Of a stretch of DNA of 64,000 nt, positions 1 through 7,593 are shown one piece after another; within the stretch, counting starts at the first letter, position 1, and each line of letters starts with the position of its first letter. The notes beneath the pieces are model-generated. The model saw only the letters and a program-made list of their open reading frames with translations. It searched no databases and was not told the DNA's origin. The position numbers and the translations under genes are program-made. Source of the stretch: Ruegeria sp. PrR005 (GTDB lineage Bacteria > Pseudomonadota > Alphaproteobacteria > Rhodobacterales > Rhodobacteraceae); contig NZ_JAAGOX010000054.1 of the NCBI RefSeq assembly GCF_010500245.1, forward strand, positions 124,001 to 188,000, read 5' to 3'.

Positions 1-287
1 CGGTCATCGCCGGGCTGCGCTGGCGGTCGATGATCCACCGCCCTGCACCCGGTCCCCTGATCCTGCGCGGCTTTGCGGGGGGCATTACTGCCTTTCTCTC
101 CTTCGGTGCCATCATGCTGGCCACAAGGCTCGACAAGGTGGGCGAGGCCGCCGTGCTGCGCGAGACCTCGACCGTGTTTGCCGCGCTTATCGGTTGGCTG
201 GTGCTGAAAGAGACGGTTGGACCCCGCCGGATTGCTCTGATGGGGTTGATCGCGGCGGGTGCGGTGATAGTTGAGTTTGGAAGCTGA
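1..287 (+). CDS. DMT/EamA family transporter, C-terminal part
   Basis: The reading frame is open from the left edge of the window, so the start lies outside. About 95 residues remain. They hold two hydrophobic segments, and between them a short basic/acidic loop with the sequence LKETVGPRR, which is typical of the last repeat of EamA drug/metabolite exporters. The closing helix ends in VEFGS. The substrate cannot be told. The gene ends 19 bases before the start of yciB on the same strand, so the two may be co-transcribed. Confidence 0.75.
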   Translation, partial: VIAGLRWRSMIHRPAPGPLILRGFAGGITAFLSFGAIMLATRLDKVGEAAVLRETSTVFAALIGWLVLKETVGPRRIALMGLIAAGAVIVEFGS

Positions 288-306
288 AAGAACGGACAAG
301 GGCAGA

Positions 307-918
307 ATGACGGCGCAAAAGGATATCAACCCGATCATCAAGCAGGTGCTGGAACTGGGCCCCACCGTGGCCTTCTTCCTGATCTACCTGCGGCTCAGGG
401 ACGACACGTTCAGCCTGGGCGGGACCGAGTATTCGGGCTTCATCGTCGCCACCCTGCTGTTCATTCCGATCCTGCTGGTGGCCATCGCCGTGCTCTGGGG
501 ACTGACGGGCAAGCTCAGCCGGATGCAGATATTCACCGCCTTCATGGTGATCTTCTTCGGCGGGCTCACCGCCTGGTTCAATGACGAACGGTTCTTCAAG
601 ATGAAGACAACGCTGGTCTATGGCGTCTTTGCCATCCTGCTGGGGATCGGCCTGATGCGCGGGCGCTCTTACCTGGCTTATGTGCTGGGCGACGTGCTGC
701 CGATGCGCGACGAGGGCTGGATGATCCTGACCCGCCGCCTCTGCGCCGCCTTCACCCTGCTGGCCCTGGCCAACGAGGCGGTCTGGCGCACGCTGTCGAC
801 CGACCTCTGGGTCAAGATCGAGACCTTTGGCTTCCCCATCGCGCTCATGGGGTTCATCATGTTGCAGTTCGGCCTGCTCCAGGAGCATATGATCGACCCG
901 GAAGAGGGCGAAAACTGA
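307..918 (+). CDS. yciB: Inner membrane-spanning protein YciB/IspZ (septation protein A family)
   Basis: A 203-residue membrane protein with about five hydrophobic helices. The N-terminal helix carries ELGPTVAFF and is followed by FMVIFFGGLTAWFNDERFFKMK, and the C-terminal part contains RRLCAAFTLLALANEAVWR; this pattern is characteristic of the YciB/IspZ family, which interacts with cell-division and elongation proteins in E. coli. I place the start at the ATG at 307, preceded by GGACAAGG, because an upstream in-frame start at 271 would overlap the preceding gene and add a non-conserved hydrophilic leader. The length fits the family (about 180-210 residues). Confidence 0.88.
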   Translation: MTAQKDINPIIKQVLELGPTVAFFLIYLRLRDDTFSLGGTEYSGFIVATLLFIPILLVAIAVLWGLTGKLSRMQIFTAFMVIFFGGLTAWFNDERFFKMKTTLVYGVFAILLGIGLMRGRSYLAYVLGDVLPMRDEGWMILTRRLCAAFTLLALANEAVWRTLSTDLWVKIETFGFPIALMGFIMLQFGLLQEHMIDPEEGEN

Positions 919-1035
919 CATTCAGGCGGGGCCGCTCGCGCCCGTCGCCGAACCACCTGCGACGCCCGGACCTGACATCACTTGATTGTGACGCCGCTGC
1001 CCCTTAGACCAAGTGGTCGAGGAGATCCGGTACCC

Positions 1036-1704
1036 ATGATATCCCTGCCCCACAGTGGTTTTCTGGCCGAAGCATCGCCCCGGCTGCGGCAGATGCTGGC
1101 CGCCCAGGCCAGCGAGGTGCGGCTTGCGCGCGGGGAAGTTCTCTTCGAGCAGGGCGATACCGGCGATGCGCTCTATGCCGTGATCGACGGGGCGATGGAG
1201 GTCTCCATCCTGTCGTTCGACGGGCGCAAGCTGTCGCTCGACCTGCTCGCACCCGGTGCCGTCTTTGGCGAGATCGCCCTGTTCGATCCGGGCACCCGCA
1301 CCGCCACGGTGACCGCCACCGAGCCCGCGCGGCTGCTGCGGGTTCTCAGCGCCGATGTCCTGCGCGAATTGCACGCTCATCCGGAACTGGCCATCGACAT
1401 GATCCGCCTGGCCGGGCAGCGGATGCGCTGGATGGGCCGGCAACTGAAGGAACAGGTGTTCCTGCCGGTTCCCACGCGGGTCGCACGCAAGCTTTTGCAT
1501 CTGGCCCCGCGCCAGGGCGCGCAGACCGGTGCGGTGCGCCTGTCCCAGGCCGAGCTGGCGGAATATGTCGGCGCCACCCGCGAAGCGGTCTCCAAGACAC
1601 TCGCGGTCTGGAAACGTCAGGGCATTGTCGACGTGACCCGTGGCCATGTCTCGATCCGGGATTTTCCGACGCTGGAAACCTTGGCCGATCCCGACCAATT
1701 CTGA
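1036..1704 (+). CDS. Crp/Fnr family transcriptional regulator
   Basis: A 222-residue protein with an N-terminal cyclic-nucleotide-binding fold (about residues 8-120, with GEVLFEQGDTGDALYAVIDG and the glycine turn PGAVFGEIALFDPGTRTATV) and a C-terminal winged helix (about 150-210, QAELAEYVGATREAVSKTLAVW). It lacks the N-terminal cysteine cluster of oxygen-sensing FNR, so it is more CRP-like. The FGEIALFDPGTRTATV stretch resembles the cAMP-binding phosphate cassette. The start at 1036 follows GAGGAGAT at good distance; an earlier in-frame ATG at 982 has no comparable ribosome site. A CRP-like palindrome lies just behind the gene (1720-1735). Confidence 0.85.
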   Translation: MISLPHSGFLAEASPRLRQMLAAQASEVRLARGEVLFEQGDTGDALYAVIDGAMEVSILSFDGRKLSLDLLAPGAVFGEIALFDPGTRTATVTATEPARLLRVLSADVLRELHAHPELAIDMIRLAGQRMRWMGRQLKEQVFLPVPTRVARKLLHLAPRQGAQTGAVRLSQAELAEYVGATREAVSKTLAVWKRQGIVDVTRGHVSIRDFPTLETLADPDQF

Positions 1705-1719
1705 AAAACCTCTGCCCGG

Positions 1720-1735
1720 TGTGACGTGGATCACA
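1720..1735. promoter_or_regulatory. CRP-like binding palindrome
   Basis: TGTGACGTGGATCACA matches TGTGA-N6-TCACA exactly in both half-sites. It begins 16 bases after the stop codon of the Crp/Fnr regulator, in a stretch between convergent genes. A site here would be pointless unless a transcript starts nearby, which suggests either a small RNA running toward the terminator at 1837 or chance. No convincing -35/-10 pair was identified by eye. Confidence 0.5.
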
Positions 1736-1836
1736 GCACCGACTCACCCCTGGCGGCCAAAGTGTCCGTGGTTACCGTCCTGAGGTTGGGGGAGCATCCC
1801 CAGTGTTCCGTCCTAAACCCACCTCTTACCTGACTT

Positions 1837-1869
1837 GAGCCATGTGCTTCGGCACATGGCTCTTTTTCT
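1837..1869. terminator. Strong Rho-independent terminator
   Basis: An 11-bp perfect stem (GAGCCATGTGC pairing with GCACATGGCTC) closed by a TTCG tetraloop and followed by TCTTTTTCTT-like T-rich sequence. It sits between the converging Crp/Fnr gene and the NTF2-like gene. The T-tract on the plus strand makes it best suited to plus-strand transcripts. A second, G-rich hairpin (GGGGGAGCATCCCC core) lies before it at about 1788-1802. Confidence 0.9.
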
Positions 1870-1876
1870 TTACCTG

Positions 1877-2248
1877 TCACTCGACCGCCGGCGTGTCCTG
1901 GCTGAACAGGTTGATCCAGCCGCCCGCGGCCTGTCGCCGCCAGATCGAGCTGACAAACATCCGTTCCTCCCGGTCGCGGCCCACCCGCCGGAACCGCGCG
2001 GCATAGCTGAGCATGGCACACTCCGGGGACAGGTCGATCACCCGTGCGTCCGACAGCTCGAAGCTGGCAACGGTCGGGCCATCCGCCAGTTGACCTGCAT
2101 GGGCGTCGCGCCCCGCAAAGCCATCGGAATAGACCCCCAGGAAATCGGGCGACAGCAATGCCGCATCCGCCGCGCCATCGCCCGATACCAGCGCCTGCCA
2201 GACCCGCGTTTCCTGCTCCAGCACTTCGTTCAGCAGATCCACCTGCAT
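1877..2248 (-). CDS. NTF2-like/DUF4440 (SnoaL-type) family protein
   Basis: A 123-residue single-domain protein. It starts with a long helix (LLNEVLEQETRVWQALVSGD), then LLSPDFLGVYSDGFAGRDAH, and ends with strands containing FRRVGRDREERMFVSSIWRR and a WINLFSQDTP tail. This cone-shaped NTF2-like layout is shared by DUF4440 and SnoaL proteins, which range from enzymes to pocket-bearing binding proteins; no catalytic set is evident here. It is followed on the same strand by open space and lies downstream of degP, separated by a terminator hairpin at 2273-2293, so it is probably transcribed on its own or by read-through. Confidence 0.75.
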   Translation of the reverse strand: MQVDLLNEVLEQETRVWQALVSGDGAADAALLSPDFLGVYSDGFAGRDAHAGQLADGPTVASFELSDARVIDLSPECAMLSYAARFRRVGRDREERMFVSSIWRRQAAGGWINLFSQDTPAVE

Positions 2249-2264
2249 CCTCTCCTCCCTTTAA

Positions 2265-2293
2265 ACGAAAGACGGCCGGGAAACTCCCGGCCG
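2265..2293 (-). terminator. Terminator behind degP
   Basis: CGGCCGGGA pairs with TCCCGGCCG around a three-base loop (2273-2293). Read on the minus strand the stem is followed by TCTTTCGTTT, a moderate T-tract. Its place 26 bases past the degP stop codon fits a Rho-independent terminator. Confidence 0.7.
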
Positions 2294-2318
2294 CCCCTGA
2301 CTTGCTTTTCCCTGTGGC

Positions 2319-3809
2319 TCAGTTGCCCAGGCCCAGCGCCACAAAGCGCGGCTCGCCACCGCGGCGCACCAGCAGCAGCAGCGACTTGCGCCCGGCCTCG
2401 CGGGCCTCGTCGATGCGCGCCTCCAGATCGGGCAGCGTGGTGACCTTCTGCTGGCCTGCCTCGGTGATCAGATCGCCCGCGCGCAGCCCCTTTTCAAATG
2501 CCTCCGAGGTCTCGTCGACATTGGTGACCACAAGTCCGGTGGCATCCTCGGCAAGGCCCAGTTCGGCGCGCATCTCGTCGGTCAACGTGCTGACGGTCAG
2601 CCCCAGGAACACTTGTTCGCTAGCTTCCGGCTTGGCCTCTTCACCACCGGTTTCGGCGGATTCCGTCCGCTCGGCATCCTCACGCCGTCCCAGCGTGACC
2701 AGCACCGTCTGTGTGGCGCCATCGCGCTGCACCACCACGCGCACCGACTTGCCGACCTCGGTCTCGCCCACGCGGCGCACCAGATCGCGGGTGTCGCTCA
2801 CCTCGGCGCCGTCAAAGCTCACGATCACGTCGCCCGCCTTCAGGCCCGCCTCTTTTGCCGGGCCATCCGGAACGTCGCTGATCAGCGCCCCACCGGCCTT
2901 GGCCAGGCCCATCGCCTCGGCCATGTCATCGGTCACGTCCTGGATGCGGACGCCCAGCCAGCCGCGACGGGTCTCGCCGTACTGGCGCAGCTGGTCCACG
3001 ACCTTGGTCACCACGTTCGAAGCCATCGAGAAACCGATGCCGATCGAGCCACCATTGGGCGACAGGATCGCGGTGTTCACTCCGATCACCTCGCCGTCCA
3101 TGTTGAACAGCGGCCCGCCCGAGTTGCCCCGGTTGATCGCCGCGTCGGTCTGGATGTAATCGTCATAGCTGCCGCTCAGCGCCCGGTTGCGGGCCGATAC
3201 GATCCCGGCGCTGACCGAGAATCCCTGGCCCAGCGGGTTGCCCATGGCGATCACCCAATCGCCCACGCGCATCGTGTCCGAATTGCCGAACTTGACGAAT
3301 TTCAGCGGACTCGACGCCTCGACCTTCAACAGGGCGATATCGGTCTTTTCATCGGTTCCGATCACCTTGGCGGGCAGTTCCTTGGCGGGCTGCCCTTCGC
3401 CAGGGAAGAACTCGATCAGGATCTCGTCGGCCTCGGCGATCACGTGATTGTTGGTGACGATATAGCCGTCCTCGGAAATCACGAACCCCGAGCCCAGCGC
3501 GGAACTGCGCCGTGGCCGGTTGCTGTCGCCGTTGCGATCCTGAAAGTCGCGAAAGAAGTCCTCGAAGGGCGAGCCTTCGGGAACGATCCCCTGCGGCCCC
3601 GACCGGCCTTCGATCAGGGTCGAGGTGGTTATATTGACCACCGCCGGGCTGACCTTGTCGGCCAGCGGCGCCAGGCTTTCGGCCCGTGCCGCAGCCATGA
3701 GCGTCTGGACCAGCACGAACAAGACGGTCAGCAACGCAAGCGCCATCAGCCTTGCGTTGGTGATCCTGTTGTCCCGCGCCACGGAAATACTGCGTGCCTT
3801 TGGCTGCAC
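2319..3809 (-). CDS. degP: Periplasmic serine protease/chaperone, DegP/HtrA (Do) family
   Basis: 496 residues. A signal-anchor segment (about 21-42) is followed by a trypsin-like domain with the catalytic triad H122 (TNNHV), D157 (KTDIALL) and S230 (GNSGGPL), then two PDZ domains (roughly 260-360 and 390-490). It would degrade or refold misfolded periplasmic proteins. I choose the GTG at 3809 because AAGGAGG lies six bases before it; the frame stays open another 45 codons to an ATG at 3944, but that extension has no ribosome site and is unlike a signal peptide. It is last in the minus-strand order hflK, hflC, secreted protein, DUF2065, degP. Confidence 0.93.
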   Translation of the reverse strand: MQPKARSISVARDNRITNARLMALALLTVLFVLVQTLMAAARAESLAPLADKVSPAVVNITTSTLIEGRSGPQGIVPEGSPFEDFFRDFQDRNGDSNRPRRSSALGSGFVISEDGYIVTNNHVIAEADEILIEFFPGEGQPAKELPAKVIGTDEKTDIALLKVEASSPLKFVKFGNSDTMRVGDWVIAMGNPLGQGFSVSAGIVSARNRALSGSYDDYIQTDAAINRGNSGGPLFNMDGEVIGVNTAILSPNGGSIGIGFSMASNVVTKVVDQLRQYGETRRGWLGVRIQDVTDDMAEAMGLAKAGGALISDVPDGPAKEAGLKAGDVIVSFDGAEVSDTRDLVRRVGETEVGKSVRVVVQRDGATQTVLVTLGRREDAERTESAETGGEEAKPEASEQVFLGLTVSTLTDEMRAELGLAEDATGLVVTNVDETSEAFEKGLRAGDLITEAGQQKVTTLPDLEARIDEAREAGRKSLLLLVRRGGEPRFVALGLGN

Positions 3810-3948
3810 TGGAGGCCTCCTTGTCACCAACCTGCATGTCGACCCTTGGGTTCGGGCCAAATCTGTTTCTCGGCCCTCAATGTAGTCGGTTTGAGACCGC
3901 CCGCAACTCGGGATCGCAGAGAAATGAACCCGTCGGTCCACCAATCGG

Positions 3949-4146
3949 TCAAAACCCGATCTGATAGGCGCCCCAAACCAGGATCAGGCCCAGAACCATG
4001 CTCAAGAGACCGGTCTGCCGCCGCGCCGCCAACGGCAGGCTGCGCAGGATCTCCAGCAGCCGTTCCACCAGCCCCGGCGCCATCGCATAAACCACGCCTT
4101 CGACGATCAGCACCAGCCCCAGTGCAAGCAGCACCAATCCGATCAT
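3949..4146 (-). CDS. DUF2065 small membrane protein
   Basis: 65 residues with two hydrophobic helices (MIGLVLLALGLVLIVEGVVY and a second one, LLSMVLGLILVWGAYQIGF) joined by an amphipathic loop with PGLVERLLEILRSLP. This is the DUF2065 (YjeT) pattern. In many proteobacteria the gene follows hflC, and it probably acts at the membrane with the HflKC complex, but the role is unknown. Here its ATG overlaps the TGA of the upstream secreted-protein gene by four bases, implying translational coupling. Confidence 0.85.
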   Translation of the reverse strand: MIGLVLLALGLVLIVEGVVYAMAPGLVERLLEILRSLPLAARRQTGLLSMVLGLILVWGAYQIGF

Positions 4147-5372
4147 TCCGTGCTCCTCCGGTCGAGGCAGGATTTGATTCCGCCCTCGCTCCGATAGCGC
4201 ATCGCATAGGTCACCAGCAATTCGGCGGCGGCCTGCGACAGCCGCCCATCGGCCGAGGTCAGGTGGTCGAGCGCGGTGAAGTATTCGCGGTCACAGGAAT
4301 AGGATGGGAACTTGCGGCTTTCGCTGACCCCCAACCCCATTTCGCGGGCCGATTGGGTGGTGATCTCGCCGCTCTCGCCGCCGCGTTCGGCATCGTCGGA
4401 GCCGGTCAGCCGGGCCGCGATCACGCCCTTGCAGCTTTCGTCCTCGTGGCTCAACCGCTCCCAGATCTCGAAGAAACGGGCACCCTCGCCGGGCAAGTCC
4501 TGCACATAGCGCAGCGCGCGCATCTGCATCCCCTTGGGATAGCTGGTGCTCTTGGAGTAAGAGGCGGTGATCTGGAACTTGGCATCAATGGCCGAGAGCA
4601 TGCCCCCCACCCCCGCCGCCAGTTCGGCACCGGCGGTCTGTTCCAGGGTGATCTCGTCGCTGCAATTCTTCTCCTCGACCAGCAGCCGTTCAAAGAAGTC
4701 GCGCGCCTCGCGAAAGCTTTGCGCGTCGATATCCAGGTCGGCGATATCCTGCGCCAGCCGGGCCAGCGCATCGCCCCGGGTCAGCGGCCGGATCGGGGCA
4801 TAGCTGGTGTCGCTGTGCAACTCGTCGGTATCGACAAAGACAAAATCGCTGTCCTCGCGCGGGATCTCAATGGTGGTCGCGACATCGAACCCCGGTTTCT
4901 GGTTTTCGGGGCCGACGGCAAGCGTCACGGTATTCTCGCTGTGATCGACCAGCTGATAGCGCTCTGAGTTGCTGTATTCCAGCACCCGCCCGTCGGTGGT
5001 CGCCACCGACCCTGGCCGCTGCGCCACGGCGATGAACCCGTCATAGCCGTCGGCCTTGAAATACCCCTTGCTGTCGGCCCGCACAAAAACGGGCAACCCG
5101 TCCTGGGTGACGGCGAAACACCACAGATCCAGCGATTTCTTGTGGCAGAGCGGGCCGCGCCCCACCAACAGGATCTTGCCCGCCGGCAGATAGGCGCGGG
5201 TGGCGCTCATGCGGGGGCGGTCCCCGGTGATGGTGGCCAGACGCACGACACTGCTGACCGAGACCCGCTTGCCATAGGTGTCATAGTTGGTATCGCCCAA
5301 CACGATCATGGGCTCCGCCAGCGCCGGGGCGCCGAGAGAAAGGGCAGTCAAACAGGCACAAATCAATCGCAT
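4143..5372 (-). CDS. Secreted protein of unknown function inserted in the hfl-degP cluster
   Basis: 409 residues from the start at 5372, which opens a good signal peptide (MRLICACLTALSLGAPALA). An in-frame ATG 14 codons upstream (5414) would give a poor, charged leader. No known domain is recognised. The first half is strand-rich (RVSVSSVVRLATITGD..., GRGPLCHKKSLDLWCFAVTQDG); the second half is helical and includes LARLAQDIADLDIDAQSFREARDFF. Five or more cysteines remain after cleavage, so disulfides are plausible in the periplasm. A terminator behind hflC (5450-5478) separates it from hflKC, while its end overlaps DUF2065. The function is not known. Confidence 0.8.
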   Translation of the reverse strand: MRLICACLTALSLGAPALAEPMIVLGDTNYDTYGKRVSVSSVVRLATITGDRPRMSATRAYLPAGKILLVGRGPLCHKKSLDLWCFAVTQDGLPVFVRADSKGYFKADGYDGFIAVAQRPGSVATTDGRVLEYSNSERYQLVDHSENTVTLAVGPENQKPGFDVATTIEIPREDSDFVFVDTDELHSDTSYAPIRPLTRGDALARLAQDIADLDIDAQSFREARDFFERLLVEEKNCSDEITLEQTAGAELAAGVGGMLSAIDAKFQITASYSKSTSYPKGMQMRALRYVQDLPGEGARFFEIWERLSHEDESCKGVIAARLTGSDDAERGGESGEITTQSAREMGLGVSESRKFPSYSCDREYFTALDHLTSADGRLSQAAAELLVTYAMRYRSEGGIKSCLDRRSTE

Positions 5373-5447
5373 TTCAGATCCCGATTTCCGGTTCCAGCAT
5401 TTGAAGGCATTCATGCCCAGGGATCAAGACAACTGCCCGGAGAATGC

Positions 5448-5478
5448 AAAAAGGGCCGGCACATTGTACCGGCCCTTT
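5448..5478 (-). terminator. Terminator behind hflC
   Basis: AAAGGGCCGG and CCGGCCCTTT form a 10-bp stem with a nine-base loop (5450-5478). On the minus strand it is followed by TTTTTGCATT. It would end or attenuate the hflK-hflC transcript ahead of the secreted-protein gene. Confidence 0.8.
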
Positions 5479-5498
5479 CCATGTCTAACCCTTGCGGC

Positions 5499-6374
5499 CT
5501 AGTTCGAAGCGCCCGAGGGTGAGTTCAGATAGTTGAAGAACTCCGAATCCGGGCTCATCACCATCGAACTGTTGCCCCCCTGAAGCGCCTTTTCATAGGC
5601 CGAGAGCGAGCGGTAGAACTCGAAGAATTCCGGGTCCTTGCCAAAGGCGTCGGCAAAGATCGCGTTCCGCTGGGCATCAGCCTCACCTCGGGCGATCTCG
5701 GCCTCGCGGCGCGCCTCTGACACCAGCTCGACCACGGTCCGGTCGGCCTGGGCCCTGATCCGCTGCGCCGCCTCGTTACCGCGCGCCACCTCGTCGGCGG
5801 CTTCGCGTTCACGCTCGGCCCGCATCCGGGCAAAGGTGGCGTTCAGGTTGGCTTCGGGCAGGTCCGTGCGCTTCAACCGCACGTCGATCACCTCAAGTCC
5901 CAGATCGCGGGCCTCGAAGATCGCGCCGTTGCGGATGCGCAGCATCAGCGCGGCACGGTCGGAGCTGAGGATGTCGTTCGAGCTGACCGAGCCAAGGATT
6001 TCGCGCGTCTTGGCGCGCAGGATCGAATCGAGCCGCGTCTCGGCGGTTGCGATACCACCGGCACCCACGGCCTGACGGAACTGCCGCACATCGACGATGC
6101 GATAGCGGGCAAAGGCGTCGACCACCAGACGGCGGTCGTCCAGCGGGGTGACTTCCAGCGGGCCGACCTCGCGGCTCAGGATACGGTCGTCATAACGCAC
6201 CACTTCCTGAATGAGCGGGATCTTGAAGGCCAGTCCCGGCTCTTCCTTTACGTCGATCACCCGGCCGAATTGCAGCACCAGCGCCTTTTCACGCTCGTCC
6301 ACGATGAACAGCGATGACAGGCCCAGCGCAACCAGCACCACGATGATAGGCAGGAGAAAGGTCGATTTCCGCAT
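5499..6374 (-). CDS. hflC: HflC, SPFH/prohibitin-family regulator of FtsH
   Basis: 291 residues: one N-terminal membrane helix (about 5-25) and a large SPFH domain beginning VDEREKALVLQFGRVIDV, with a helical region rich in Ala/Glu/Arg (DEVARGNEAAQRIRAQADRT) and the family tail YRSLSAYEKALQ. With HflK it forms a membrane cage around the FtsH protease. Its ATG shares one base with the hflK stop codon (TGATG), so the pair is coupled. Confidence 0.95.
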   Translation of the reverse strand: MRKSTFLLPIIVVLVALGLSSLFIVDEREKALVLQFGRVIDVKEEPGLAFKIPLIQEVVRYDDRILSREVGPLEVTPLDDRRLVVDAFARYRIVDVRQFRQAVGAGGIATAETRLDSILRAKTREILGSVSSNDILSSDRAALMLRIRNGAIFEARDLGLEVIDVRLKRTDLPEANLNATFARMRAEREREAADEVARGNEAAQRIRAQADRTVVELVSEARREAEIARGEADAQRNAIFADAFGKDPEFFEFYRSLSAYEKALQGGNSSMVMSPDSEFFNYLNSPSGASN

Positions 6375-7519
6375 CAGTTGTTCTCCTTGTCGCCGGATTT
6401 GCGCAGCTCGTTGAGCGGCAGATAGGGCACCACGCCCTGGCTGCCCGCCCCGTTGCTGTCCAGGATCACCTTGTCGATATCACCCAGCACCTGTTCCATC
6501 CGTTCCAGATACAGACGTTTGCGGGTGACATCCGGTGCCTTGAGGTATTCTTCCAGAACCGCCGAGAAGCGGCTGGCCTCACCCTGGGCTTCGTTCACCA
6601 CGCGGGCGCGATAACCTTCGGCCTCTTCTAGCACCTGTGCCGCTTCACCGCGCGCACCGGCCAGAACCGTGTTGGCATAGGCATCGGCCTGTTTCTCAAG
6701 CCGGTCACGTTCCTGACCCGCCGACTGCACCTCGCGGAAGGCATCCTTGACCGGCTCTGGCGGGTCGGCCCCGTCAAAGTTGACCCGGACGATGTTGATG
6801 CCCGAGTTGTAGCTGTCCAGCGTCAGCTGGATCAGCTCTTCCAGCCGCTCGGCGATCACCGCACGGTCACGGTTGAGGATCGGCGCCAGTTCCGATTGCG
6901 CGATGATCTCGCGCATGGCCGATTCCGACACCGCCTGGATGGTCTGGCGCGGGTCGCGCAGATTGAAAAGGAAATTGGCCGGATCGGAGATGTTCCACAC
7001 CACCTGGAAGTCGATATCGACGATGTTCTCGTCCCCGGTCAGCATCAGCCCGGCATCGCTGCCGCGCCCGCCCGAGCCGATGGTCTCGGTCTGCTCGACC
7101 TTGACCGGGATCACCTCGGCGGTGACCAGCGGCCAGGGGGCAAAGTTCAGACCTTCGGTGCCGATGCCGGAAAACTCGCCCAGGAACAGCTCAACCGATT
7201 GTTCTTCGGGTTTGACGGTATAGAAGCTCGCCATGCCCCAAAGACCAACGGCCACCAACAGGCCCAGGCCCACGGTGCCCCGGGTAAAGGCCGGACCGCC
7301 GCCGCCGCCGGTGCCACGGCCATTGCCGCCCCGGCCGCTGCCGCCACGCCCGCCCATCAGCACGCGCAGCTGTTCCTGCCCCTTTTTCATCAGTTCGTCG
7401 ATCTCGGGGATCTGCGGGCCATCGCCATCGGGCGGCCTCTTGCCGCCATTGTTTCCTCTGTCGCCGCCGCCGCCGGAAGAGCCTCCGCCCCCCCAGGGGC
7501 CACCTGAGTTGCCCGCCAT
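6374..7519 (-). CDS. hflK: HflK, SPFH/prohibitin-family regulator of FtsH
   Basis: 381 residues. The first 75 are glycine-rich and disordered (GGPWGGGGSSGGGGDRG), usual for HflK. A membrane helix follows (about 82-104), then the SPFH domain (KPEEQSVELFLGEFSG...) with YRARVVNEAQGEASRF and an acidic coiled region. It is the first gene of the hflK-hflC unit on the minus strand. Function by family: partner of HflC in the FtsH-associated complex, on the periplasmic side of the inner membrane. Confidence 0.95.
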   Translation of the reverse strand: MAGNSGGPWGGGGSSGGGGDRGNNGGKRPPDGDGPQIPEIDELMKKGQEQLRVLMGGRGGSGRGGNGRGTGGGGGPAFTRGTVGLGLLVAVGLWGMASFYTVKPEEQSVELFLGEFSGIGTEGLNFAPWPLVTAEVIPVKVEQTETIGSGGRGSDAGLMLTGDENIVDIDFQVVWNISDPANFLFNLRDPRQTIQAVSESAMREIIAQSELAPILNRDRAVIAERLEELIQLTLDSYNSGINIVRVNFDGADPPEPVKDAFREVQSAGQERDRLEKQADAYANTVLAGARGEAAQVLEEAEGYRARVVNEAQGEASRFSAVLEEYLKAPDVTRKRLYLERMEQVLGDIDKVILDSNGAGSQGVVPYLPLNELRKSGDKENN

Positions 7520-7593
7520 ATGTCGTTTTTCCCCTTGTTGTTCAAACTGCCGTTACCGGCATTGCCTCTAACGTGAGCATTTTGCCCGTCAAT

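Noticed and set aside
187-921. Long open frame on the minus strand opposite yciB
   Set aside because: It is the shadow of yciB and the EamA gene: composition is low-complexity (Gln/His/Asp-rich), and no family features or ribosome site exist.
2613-4967. 784-codon plus-strand open frame
   Set aside because: It runs antisense to degP, DUF2065 and the secreted protein, and its translation is typical of a shadow of GC-rich genes (His/Arg/Gln/Ala-rich without motifs).
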